Shown: piece by piece, positions 6,083 to 14,501 of the stretch
How positions within the stretch are numbered: the first letter of the stretch is position 1
How the letters are laid out: the number at the start of each line of letters is the position of its first letter
Assembly: GCA_964448935.1 (NCBI GenBank)
Contig: CAYVBE010000069.1
Coordinates: 1 to 17,893 of the forward strand
DNA: 17,893 bases
Reading direction: 5' to 3'
From: CAYVBE01 sp964448935
GTDB taxonomy: Bacteria; Planctomycetota; Brocadiia; SM23-32
The notes under the pieces: generated by a model
The model's input: the letters and a program-made list of their open reading frames with translations, nothing else
The model's database searches: none
What the model was told of the DNA's origin: nothing
Program-made: the position numbers and the translations under genes

Positions 6083-9000
6083 TCACGGAATCCGCAACGT
6101 GAAGTAGAATTGACTGCCCGCGCCGGGCTCCGATTCCACCCATATCTTGCCGCCGTGGCGACGGGCTATTTTCTCGCACAGGGCCAGCCCCACTCCCGCA
6201 CCCTCGTAATCCTCCCGGCGGTGGAGGCGCTGGAAGATGCCGAATATCTTCTCGCGATACTTCGGGTCGATGCCGATTCCGTTGTCGCAGACCGCAAAGA
6301 GGGCATCGTCTCCATCTAACCGTCCCGAGATGCTCACCCTCGGCAGTCGGTCAGGGGAAGCGAATTTCAGGGCATTGGTGATGAGATTCTGAAAAAGCTG
6401 TCGCAGCTGGACCTCATCCGCCATCACGGTCGGGAAGGTCGCATCAACTTCAACCTGGGCCTCGCATTCGGCGATGTGTTCCCCGAGGTCGTCCAGCACG
6501 GTTTCGATGACCTCCTTCGGCTCCACGGGCTCGAACTCCGCGCCACGCGTCTTCACCCGGGAAAGCGCCAAAAGGTGCTGGATCAACTCTTTCATGCGCA
6601 CAGCGGCGCCCTGCATTCGGTGCAGGTGGTCGAGCCCCTCCTCCGGAATCAGGTCGCCACAGTCCTCCTCCAGGAACTGACCGAACGTGTGGATCTTCCG
6701 CAGGGGGGCTTGCAGGTCATGGGAAACGGTGTAGGTAAACTCCTGCAGGTCCCGGTTGGAGCGCTCCAGCCTGGCGTTGAGATCCTCGAGCCGTTTCTCC
6801 GCCTGCCTTCGGTCCGTTATGTTCAGCGCTATCCCGACCATTCCGGTCACCCGGCCATCTTTCGCTGCCACGGGAGCCAGTCTGACAGTAACGTAGGCCT
6901 CACTGCCGTCTTTCAAACGAACGGACTCCTCCTTTGTAAGAAGCCGGCCCTCCTCCATCACCTGTTCGTCCTCCCGCCGGAACTGCTCCGCCAGACGAGG
7001 TGGGTATATATCATCATCCGTAAGCCCGGTCGCATCTGATATATCTCGCAGGAACATGCCTTGATACGAATGGTTGACCGCCGTATACCGCCTCTGGCGA
7101 TCCTTCAGAAAGATGCAGGCCGGAACATTTTTCAGAAGCGCCTGCTGGTACCGCATAATCCGTTTTCGTTCCTGCTCCGCTTCCTTGCGCGGGGTGATGT
7201 CCCGCACAGTCGCCTGCAGCAGCTGCCTGCCCCGCAGCTCCATGCGGGTCAGCAGAACCGTGGCGGGAAATGTCTCGCCGTGCAGCCGTTTGTGCGTCCA
7301 TTCAAAAAAGTGCGAGCCCTCACGCATAGCTGCCTGTATCATCTCCTGCGCCTTCTCCTCGGAGGGCCGGCCGTCGGGCTGGCGGTCCGGCGAAACGTCC
7401 CAGGCCCCCAGCGATGTAAACTCCTCTTCATCGCCGACGCCGAACATCTCGTGTGCCGCAGGGTTGCCCGAGGTAAACTTCCAGGTCGGCGGGCCCAGCG
7501 TCATGATGGCGTCCCGAGAACTCTCGAACAGCACGCGGTGCCGCTCCTCGCTGGCGCGGAGTTTCTCCTCCGCCCGTTTGCGGTCGGAGATGTCCACAAA
7601 GGTCTCGATCAGCACCGGCTCGCCGTCCAGTTCCGTTCGAACCACGGACTTCAGCACGGGTATCTCGGTGCCGTCGCAGCGGCGCAGAATACGTTCCGAG
7701 TTGACCAGGCTCTCGTCCCTATCCAGGATCGGGCATTCGTCCTGCCGGGCCGGGCACAGGTATTTGCCACACGGTTGGTCAAGCATAACCTGCATGCTGT
7801 CCACGCCGGCGAGTTCGACCGCAAAATCATTGGCCCACCGGATATTCCGGTCCAGTCCTACGACGACAACGCCGAACGGACTTCGAGCCAGGATTTTTCT
7901 GAAGTTCTCCTTGGCCTTGATCAGGTCCTGCTGCACCTGCCTGCGAACGGCGGCCAGTTCCTCACTCCGGGCGACACTTTCGCGCAGCGCCTTGTTCAAC
8001 CGACTCACGTGCGCCAGAACCAGCAGCACGGCGCCAAAGAGAATGACCGCCCCCGCCACAAACAGCCAGTGCTTCGCCATAACTTGCCGGAAAGTCACTT
8101 TTCCGTAGCCGGCAAAAGGTCCGACACCGAGTTTCTGAAGGACCTTCCGCACAGATTGGTAATTCCGCAGCACCGTCCAGCCGGCACAATGCGCGTCCCG
8201 AGCCGCCGCAGTGTTTGCAGGCATCGCCAGGAGCATTCCGGCCACTTCCCGCACCACGGGTTCGGGCGCATGAGGCACGGCGGCCATCGGCCATTCCGGG
8301 TAGTGGTCCGTCGAGTGCAGAAAGGGCACAACGTCCCGGTCGGTGTGCTCGCCGATAACCCGGAATTCTTCCAGGTGGATTTCTCCCTTCGCGGCCATCC
8401 GTTCCAGCGTGCTCGAACGGACCGTCCCCGCGTCAACCAGCCCGTCGCGCACGGCATACACGACAGCATCCTGTGTGCCGCCGAAACGCAGTTCGGCAAG
8501 CTGCTCGTGGGGATCGAAGCCCCGTAGCGTCATCTCGTACCAGGCCATCTGCCAGCCGGCGAAAGAATCTTCGCCCACTGCCATAAACGCCTTTCCCGCA
8601 AGGTCCTGGACGGTGCGGAGGTCGGCCCTGTCGGCACGGCGGAAGATCACGCTGGCGAACTGGTCGTGGCCTCTATCCAGCCGCAGGTTCCGCAACGTGG
8701 CAATGCCCCGCACACCGTACAGCGCAGCCATCTGTACGTAGGAGGAGGGATCGGCGAGAATGAACTCGACTTCGCGTTCTTCAACCGCGGAGAAAACCTC
8801 CTCAAAACCGAGGGGGACGAGTTCGAACCCATTGCCCGGCAGGGCGCGGTTCAGGTAACCGACTGTTGCCCACCATTCCTCCCGGCACTTTTCCTTGTCG
8901 TTGCCGGCAAGGACTCCTACCTTAATTACATGACCTCTGACGTCCGCGACAAAACCTTTCATGCGGCCAACCCAGCTATCGTACCAGCCCATGCCGGCGA

Positions 9001-9808
9001 TGATCCGTTTCCCTCGGCTGGTACTCTGCATGGTTACCAGGCGGTGGAGATGGCTTCCCATCTTGGGGTATCCGTCGGTGACCGTGTACAAATGACGCGC
9101 AAGTGGATACGTGCCGTCGTTGATGGTCTTGAACGTCGGGGCCGTGCCGTTGACCGACACGATGCTGACACCGTTCAGGTAACCGGACCCCACGTAACCG
9201 ATAGCCGCCGGTTCGGCGGCCACTCGGGCCCTCATCTGCTCGTGGCCGGCGACGATCTCGGTCTCTCCCAACGGCCCTCCCTGTAGCACGAAATCGTCGA
9301 AAACAGCCCGCGTGCCGCTGCTTTCATTCCGGCTCAGAACCACGATCCGGGCCTCCGGCCCGCCGAGGCGCCGCCAGTCGGTGACCGATCCGTTGTAGAT
9401 GCCGCGAAGCTGGTCCCTCGTCAGATTGCGGACCGGGTTGTCGGGATGGGCAATAACTCCTATCGCGTCCGTCGCCAGCGAGTGGAACGTGGGACGGACT
9501 CCCTTCTGCACGGCCGCCTCAAACTCGTCCTGCTTCATGAAGCGTGACATGAGGGCAATATCGCACCGGCCCTCGATCAGCGCTCCGGCACCGTCTGCGC
9601 TGCCCGTGGCAGAGACGTGGATTCGGACCCCGGGATACGTCGCGGCATACGTCTCAGCAAAGGCTCTGGCAATCGGCTCCGCGGTTGTGGAGCCCCTCAC
9701 GTCTATCACCCGGTCACCGCCCGTCGTCCCATCGGCAGCGGCGAACGGTGCGGCCAGGCCAAGCCCGATCGCGACCAGTCCGAGTATCCATCCCCTTGCG
9801 GACCCCAC
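6083..9808 (-). CDS. Sensor histidine kinase with tandem PstS-like and PhnD/TtrS-like periplasmic domains and three PAS domains
   Basis: A 1241-residue membrane kinase. A signal peptide (1-25, ending AAA) precedes a PstS-like phosphate-binding domain (about 33-285; GSTT 39-42, RNESSGT 160-166). A PhnD-like domain (about 294-545) follows; its wording (FRFGGT-type loop, GTVRSSTLERM, FLHSTDHYPEWP, AGWTVLRNYQSVRKVL) recalls TtrS-type tetrathionate or thiosulfate sensors more than transport PhnD. One TM helix (about 580-602), a coiled coil, and three PAS domains (634-742, 752-872, 882-1000) lead to a Cph1-like DHp with His1030 in SHDLQAPLRK and an intact ATPase (Asn1145, DNGIGI, GAGVG). PAS1 holds Cys680, 685 and 692. 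I chose the GTG at 9808: GGAGG lies 5 bases before it and the signal peptide then starts at residue 1, while the ATG at 9862 has neither. It is preceded by a 119-base gap. Confidence 0.9.
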   Translation of the reverse strand: MGSARGWILGLVAIGLGLAAPFAAADGTTGGDRVIDVRGSTTAEPIARAFAETYAATYPGVRIHVSATGSADGAGALIEGRCDIALMSRFMKQDEFEAAVQKGVRPTFHSLATDAIGVIAHPDNPVRNLTRDQLRGIYNGSVTDWRRLGGPEARIVVLSRNESSGTRAVFDDFVLQGGPLGETEIVAGHEQMRARVAAEPAAIGYVGSGYLNGVSIVSVNGTAPTFKTINDGTYPLARHLYTVTDGYPKMGSHLHRLVTMQSTSRGKRIIAGMGWYDSWVGRMKGFVADVRGHVIKVGVLAGNDKEKCREEWWATVGYLNRALPGNGFELVPLGFEEVFSAVEEREVEFILADPSSYVQMAALYGVRGIATLRNLRLDRGHDQFASVIFRRADRADLRTVQDLAGKAFMAVGEDSFAGWQMAWYEMTLRGFDPHEQLAELRFGGTQDAVVYAVRDGLVDAGTVRSSTLERMAAKGEIHLEEFRVIGEHTDRDVVPFLHSTDHYPEWPMAAVPHAPEPVVREVAGMLLAMPANTAAARDAHCAGWTVLRNYQSVRKVLQKLGVGPFAGYGKVTFRQVMAKHWLFVAGAVILFGAVLLVLAHVSRLNKALRESVARSEELAAVRRQVQQDLIKAKENFRKILARSPFGVVVVGLDRNIRWANDFAVELAGVDSMQVMLDQPCGKYLCPARQDECPILDRDESLVNSERILRRCDGTEIPVLKSVVRTELDGEPVLIETFVDISDRKRAEEKLRASEERHRVLFESSRDAIMTLGPPTWKFTSGNPAAHEMFGVGDEEEFTSLGAWDVSPDRQPDGRPSEEKAQEMIQAAMREGSHFFEWTHKRLHGETFPATVLLTRMELRGRQLLQATVRDITPRKEAEQERKRIMRYQQALLKNVPACIFLKDRQRRYTAVNHSYQGMFLRDISDATGLTDDDIYPPRLAEQFRREDEQVMEEGRLLTKEESVRLKDGSEAYVTVRLAPVAAKDGRVTGMVGIALNITDRRQAEKRLEDLNARLERSNRDLQEFTYTVSHDLQAPLRKIHTFGQFLEEDCGDLIPEEGLDHLHRMQGAAVRMKELIQHLLALSRVKTRGAEFEPVEPKEVIETVLDDLGEHIAECEAQVEVDATFPTVMADEVQLRQLFQNLITNALKFASPDRLPRVSISGRLDGDDALFAVCDNGIGIDPKYREKIFGIFQRLHRREDYEGAGVGLALCEKIARRHGGKIWVESEPGAGSQFYFTLRIP

Positions 9809-9927
9809 TGCAACCTCCAGACAAAGCCGGGCTGTTCCATCGGAGCGCCCAACGAGCGGCATACGCGCGCGCTGCCCGGTGCAGGAGCGCAGAGCGCTGC
9901 CCTACCCCGGCCGGACATCGCGCCCCG

Positions 9928-11031
9928 TCAGTCGGTGTGTGCGTCGCGGATCTCGATTACCTGGGCGAAGTGCTCGATGAACAGGTCCACCAGTTCGGGA
10001 TCGAAATGGCTCCCTTTGCCGTCCGCCAGTATCTCGCGCGCCTTCTCGACGGGGAGCGCGCCTCGATACGGGCGGTCGGTGGTCAGGGCGTCGAACACGT
10101 CCGCCACGGCGCAGATGCGGCCGTAGAGGGGGATGTCCTCGCCCGCCAGCCCGTCGGGGTAGCCTGTGCCGTCCCATTTCTCGTGGTGCGAGCGGGCAAT
10201 GATGCACGCAGCGCGGAGCAGCTCCGTGTCGGAACCCGCCAGGATCTCGGTGCCGGCAACGGTGTGCTGCTTCATGATCTCCCATTCGTCATCGTCCAGC
10301 CCGCCGGGCTTCAGCAGAACTGCGTCGGGTATGGCGATCTTACCCACGTCGTGGATGGGCGCGGTGTGCTCCAGAATCTCGACCTCGGTAGGGGCAAGAT
10401 GCATGAGGTGACCCAGCAGTGCGGCGTATTTCCCCACGCGGCGTACGTGGGCGCCCGTGTCCTGGTCTCTGTATTCGGCGGCCAGGGCCAGGCAGTAGAG
10501 GGTCTCCTTGTGAGCGGAGTGTGCCTCCCGCTCGGCGGAGGCGGCCTCGTGCAGTGATTCCCGCAGTTCGGCGGTGCGCTGCTCGACAATCTTCTCCAAC
10601 TCGTCGCGTTGCTGCCTCAGCTTGTCCCGGGTGGCTTTCAGGCGCAGGGCGGTCCGCATGCGCACCTTGAGTTCGGTCGGGTCAACCGGCTTGCTGATGA
10701 ACTCGTTGGCGCCGGCCTCCAGCGCGCGCAGCCGGTCGGTCTTGCTGTCCAGAGCGGTTATCATGATCACGGGTATGTGCCGGGTGTTCGGATTCTGGCG
10801 CATGCGCTGAACCACCTCGAAACCGTCTATGCCCGGCATCTTGCCGTCCAGCAGCACCAGGTCCGCGCCGAGCTTCAGTTCCGCCAGCGCCTCGTAGCCG
10901 TCCCCGGCGGTGCGCACGTCGTGGCCCGCCTTCCCGGCAATCTGCGCCAGCAGCTCGCACTGACCCTCGTCGTCGTCCACCACCACAACGCTGTGGTTCG
11001 TCTGGTCCGCATCGTGTTCCCGCTGTTGCAT
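9928..11031 (-). CDS. Response regulator with HD-GYP domain, probable c-di-GMP phosphodiesterase (RpfG-like)
   Basis: A 367-residue cytoplasmic protein. The receiver (about 13-130) has Asp19/Asp20, phospho-acceptor Asp62, Thr92 and Lys114. A coiled-coil linker (about 131-172) precedes an HD-GYP domain (about 173-360). Metal and substrate motifs are complete: DTGAH (191-195), HD at 227-228 in HDVGKIAIPD, HTVAG (256-260), HHEKWDGTGYP (282-292) and DVFDALTTDRPYR (311-323). It should therefore hydrolyse c-di-GMP under phosphorylation control. The ATG at 11031 is preferred to a start 96 bases upstream because GAAGGAAAG lies just before it and overlaps the stop of the hybrid kinase, 10 bases away. 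That spacing implies coupled translation with the kinase, the likely phosphodonor. Confidence 0.94.
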   Translation of the reverse strand: MQQREHDADQTNHSVVVVDDDEGQCELLAQIAGKAGHDVRTAGDGYEALAELKLGADLVLLDGKMPGIDGFEVVQRMRQNPNTRHIPVIMITALDSKTDRLRALEAGANEFISKPVDPTELKVRMRTALRLKATRDKLRQQRDELEKIVEQRTAELRESLHEAASAEREAHSAHKETLYCLALAAEYRDQDTGAHVRRVGKYAALLGHLMHLAPTEVEILEHTAPIHDVGKIAIPDAVLLKPGGLDDDEWEIMKQHTVAGTEILAGSDTELLRAACIIARSHHEKWDGTGYPDGLAGEDIPLYGRICAVADVFDALTTDRPYRGALPVEKAREILADGKGSHFDPELVDLFIEHFAQVIEIRDAHTD

Positions 11032-11041
11032 AGACTTTCCT

Positions 11042-13108
11042 TCACTCGTGACGTTTAAGCACTTCGCCCAAAGCGTTCCGCAGCTCTTCCATGGTAACCG
11101 GTTTCGAGAGCACCACGTCAACATCATCTACGGTTTCGCCGGCGGCGTCCATCATGCCGCCGAAACCGGTCAGCATGATGATGGGCTTGTCCGGCGCCCG
11201 CTTCCGGACCGTGCGGGCCACCTGGATGCCGCTCATGCCGAGCATGGCCCGGTCCGTGATCACCACGTTGTACCACCCGTCCAGGAACTTTCGCACGCCT
11301 TCCTCCCCGTCGGCGGCCGTGGTCACCCGGTGCCCGTCCGCCTCCAGGTATTTCGTGATGAGCAGGCGCTGGTCCTCCTCGTCTTCGACCACCAGTATCT
11401 CCAGCGGCCCGGTGGTTCCCCCCGCCTGCCCGGTGACCTCGCCGGCCTGTTCCCGGGTCTGGTGCGCAGGCAGCAGCATGTGAAACGTGGTGCCCTCGCC
11501 CGGCTCGCTCTCGACCTCTATCGTTCCGCCGTGTCTCTCCACGATCCCCCGCACGGTGGACAGGCCAAGCCCGCTGCCGGCCTCCCGCTTGGTGGTGTAG
11601 AACGGCTCCAGGCAGCGCTCCCGCACCTCCTCCGGCATGCCGGTGCCCGTGTCACTGACCTCCAGGAGCACCCGGTCGTCTTCCCGGTGCGTGCGCAACG
11701 ACAGTGTGCCCCCCCCGGGCATGGCGTCCACGGCGTTGAAGATCAGGTTGGTCAGCATCTCGTGCAGCTCGGGCTCGTTGCCCGCCACGGGGCCGGTATC
11801 CTCGAAGCCCATCTCGACCTCGATGGTGGCGCCTTCGGCCCGCGCCTGTGCCCGCCAAAGAGGCTCGGTCATGGAGACGGCCTCCTCGGCGACGACGTTC
11901 AGGTCAACGGCCCTCAGGACGTAGTCTTCGCGAGGCCGGTAGAACTTGCGCATCCGGCGCACCGTCTCCGCCGCGTTGCTGGCCGCCTTGCGTATCAGCT
12001 CCAGGTAACTCCGCACGGTCTCCTCGTCGCTCAGTTGATCGGGCGACTCCAGCAGCAGGTCGGCGAACCCCAGGATGGTGGACAGGGCGTTGTTGAAATC
12101 GTGGGCGATGCCGCTGGCCATTGTGCTGAGCGCCCGCTGGCGCTCCTGTTCGATCACCTGCTGCTGGGTCCGGTGGAGTTCTTGCTGCGTTGCTATGCGC
12201 AGCAGAGCGTGGCCGATGTCGCCCGCCACCTCGGAAATGAGGTCCCTTTCTCTTGCGTCGGCCTCATGACCGGCTGCGAGCCGGAGGCCCAGGACGCTCT
12301 TCATCTTCGCTTTCTGACCGAAGCCGCACTTCAGGCTCCTGCTGCCTTCGTGCAGATGGCTGAGGGGGCAGTCCTCACAATCACGCGCCGGGTCAAGCAC
12401 AAAAGGGACTTCCGGTTCGCACAGCGCCCGCCGGACGCACTCCGGCCTCCAGCCGGCTTCCATCCGGGAGGTCAGTTCCTGGAAAGGCTCCCCGATGCCT
12501 GCACCGGCGGCGTGCAACAGGTCACCCTCTGCGTCGAAGGTGGCGCCCCAGACGTGTTCATACTCCCTGGCATCAAGAAGCATCTGGCAGCTACGCTCCA
12601 GCAACGCCTCCGGGGCGTCCTCCTCCGCAATGACCTGGTTGACGTTCCGGATGGCCCTGAGGAGAGAATTGAGGCGGCGGACGCGCTGCTCCGTGCGCTT
12701 GCGCTCGGTTATGTCTCTGGCGACGGAAAGAACCAGCCGCTCCCCGCCCATCTCGAACAGGTGGGAGCCAATTTCCACAGGGACCACCGTGCCGTCCTTC
12801 GCCACCTGTTCCCTCTCAAAAGTCGCGTGCTTTTCGGCCACCAGTTCAGACACAATGTTCGGCACGTCATCTCCTCTTTCTTCGTTCTCTATATCCTGTG
12901 GGGTCATCTGCAGAAACTCGTCCCGGCTGTATCCCAGCATTTCACACGCCGTGCTGTTCACCTCCAGGAGGGACCCGGGCATATCGTCTTCCGTCAGTCC
13001 GTGCAGGTATATCGCATCGTTGGCGTTGTTGAAAATCTGGCGGAACTTTTCCCGGCTCTTCCGCAGTTCTTCCTCGTTGGCCTCCAGTTGCTGGTTGTAT
13101 GCTTCGAG
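11042..13108 (-). CDS. Hybrid histidine kinase, C-terminal part (PAS, GAF-like, HisKA, ATPase, receiver), cut by the assembly gap
   Basis: The frame is open from the N gap to the stop, giving 688 residues, numbered here from the first codon after the gap. Order: a coiled-coil fragment (LEAYNQQLEANEEELRK), a PAS domain (about 19-135), a GAF-like domain (about 145-305) with CxxCP at 244-248 and Cys261, then HisKA with His336 in GIAHDFNN. The NtrB-like ATPase has NLIFNAVDAMP, DTGTGM and GSGLGLSTVRG. A Gly/Thr-rich linker leads to a receiver (about 569-685; Asp576, phospho-acceptor Asp619, Lys669). An ATG at 12982 lies inside the PAS domain and is not the start. It is almost certainly the same gene as 13209-14501: both halves are open into the gap, and the frame difference means nothing because the gap length is arbitrary. 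Confidence 0.9.
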   Translation of the reverse strand, partial: LEAYNQQLEANEEELRKSREKFRQIFNNANDAIYLHGLTEDDMPGSLLEVNSTACEMLGYSRDEFLQMTPQDIENEERGDDVPNIVSELVAEKHATFEREQVAKDGTVVPVEIGSHLFEMGGERLVLSVARDITERKRTEQRVRRLNSLLRAIRNVNQVIAEEDAPEALLERSCQMLLDAREYEHVWGATFDAEGDLLHAAGAGIGEPFQELTSRMEAGWRPECVRRALCEPEVPFVLDPARDCEDCPLSHLHEGSRSLKCGFGQKAKMKSVLGLRLAAGHEADARERDLISEVAGDIGHALLRIATQQELHRTQQQVIEQERQRALSTMASGIAHDFNNALSTILGFADLLLESPDQLSDEETVRSYLELIRKAASNAAETVRRMRKFYRPREDYVLRAVDLNVVAEEAVSMTEPLWRAQARAEGATIEVEMGFEDTGPVAGNEPELHEMLTNLIFNAVDAMPGGGTLSLRTHREDDRVLLEVSDTGTGMPEEVRERCLEPFYTTKREAGSGLGLSTVRGIVERHGGTIEVESEPGEGTTFHMLLPAHQTREQAGEVTGQAGGTTGPLEILVVEDEEDQRLLITKYLEADGHRVTTAADGEEGVRKFLDGWYNVVITDRAMLGMSGIQVARTVRKRAPDKPIIMLTGFGGMMDAAGETVDDVDVVLSKPVTMEELRNALGEVLKRHE

Positions 13109-13208
13109 NNNNNNNNNNNNNNNNNNNNNNNNNNNNNNNNNNNNNNNNNNNNNNNNNNNNNNNNNNNNNNNNNNNNNNNNNNNNNNNNNNNNNNNNNNNN
13201 NNNNNNNN
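13109..13208. other. Assembly gap (100 N)
   Basis: Exactly 100 unknown bases, the usual placeholder for a gap of unknown length. It interrupts the hybrid kinase between ERVKELRCLYGVAESIQKRD on one side and a QQLEA coiled coil on the other. In related kinases I would expect a GAF-like or PAS domain and more QQL repeats here; this is inference. Confidence 0.97.
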
Positions 13209-14501
13209 ATCCCGCTTCTGAATGGACTCTGCCACGCCGTAGAGACATCGCAGTTCCTTCACACGCTCAGTCAGATCGTGCAGAAGCCGTTCACGTTCTT
13301 CCTCGGCCCGTTTTTGCCGGGTGATGTCGCGTGTGACTCCCTGCACGAGAACGGGCGCCGCATTCTCGTCGAATATGACCTTTGCATGAATCTCCACCGG
13401 AACCACGGAGCCATCCCGGTGGAGCAGTTTCGTCTCGAACACAATCCCCTGGTCTTCCGGCCCCCTGGCCACCTCCTGTTGCACCAGTCCCGCCATCTGC
13501 GCGAAGTGCTCCTCGTCGCAGTGGTCGGGCAGACGGGACCCGATGAACTCTTCCGGCGTGTGGCCGAAAATCTGCTCGACGGCCGGGTTGACATAGGTGA
13601 AGGTGAGGTCCGGGGTCATGGTCCAGATGACGTCCAGAGTGTTCTCAGCCAGCAAGCGGTATCTCTTCTCGCTCGCCCGCGCCTCTTCTTCCGCCCTTTT
13701 GCGCTCGGTCATGTCGGTGACTACGGAGGCGAGGTAGGACGGCTCCCCCTCCTCATCCCGCACCAGGCCGACGGACAGGCTTACCCACACGGTGTGGCCG
13801 TCCTTCCGCAGGTAGCGCTTCTCCATAGAATAGTGTGATATCTCGCCGTTCAGCACCCGGCGCACATATTCCAGGTCCTTCTCGACATCGTCCGGATGGG
13901 TGATCTCCTGGAAAGTCTTCTCCTCCAGCTCGTCCCGGGAGTAACCTACGATGTCGCAGAAAGCCTGGTTGACGCGGAGCAGCGTGCCGTCCGGGGCCAC
14001 CTGGGCTATGCCCGCTATGGCCTGCTCGAAGATGCTCCGGAACCGTTTTTCCCTCTTGCGTAGTTCGCGCTCACCGGCTTTCAGTTGCTCGTGGGCGGCG
14101 CGCAGTTGCTGCTCGGCGGCCCGGAGTTGCTGGTTCTGGGCCTCGAGCTGCTGGTTGGCTGCCTTGAGCTCGTCCCCAGCCAGCTTGCGGCTCTCAATCT
14201 GCCCTTCGGCGTCCATGCGAAGCTCATCCATGCGCCCGAAGACCCGCCCGATCTTCCACACGCCCACCAGCATCAGGATCGAGATCAGCACGGCCACGCT
14301 CTCCGCCACGGGGTCCACTGTAAATGTTCCCGAAGACAGGCCGTGGACGAAAGTGACCGTCCGCCGGACCCCCATGAAGAAGAGGGCTGCGGACACAAAG
14401 GCCCAGGCCCGGCCGCGGCCGGTCTTGCGGACGTGGTTCAGTGCCAGGGCGGCGGCGCAGAACTGCAGGCCAATAGAACAGGTCAATATCACGTATCCCA
14501 T
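13209..14501 (-). CDS. Hybrid histidine kinase, N-terminal part (membrane, coiled coil, two PAS domains)
   Basis: The 431 residues run in one frame into the gap. Three apolar stretches (about 3-22, 32-54, 67-88) suggest a small three-helix membrane anchor or sensor without a large periplasmic domain. A coiled coil (about 92-152) is made of imperfect repeats of the form QQLxAxx (ANQQLEAQ, NQQLRAAE, QQLRAAHEQLKA). PAS1 (about 152-270) and PAS2 (about 278-398) end in the usual DMTERKRAEEE and DITRQKRAEEE linkers. AGGAGG lies 5 bases before the ATG and is inside cheD, whose last 13 bases overlap this gene, so translation is likely coupled. Signal unknown. Confidence 0.9.

Noticed and set aside
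7061..8527. A 488-codon open frame on the plus strand
   Set aside because: It is antisense to the PAS and PhnD-like regions of the dual-sensor kinase, with low-complexity His/Arg-rich translation and no domain.
9809..9862. The ATG at 9862 as the start of the dual-sensor kinase
   Set aside because: It has no ribosome-binding site and would put 18 mostly polar residues before the signal peptide. The GTG at 9808 has GGAGG at ideal spacing.
11048..13324. A 758-codon open frame on the plus strand
   Set aside because: It is antisense to the hybrid kinase and runs through the N gap; no domain is visible.
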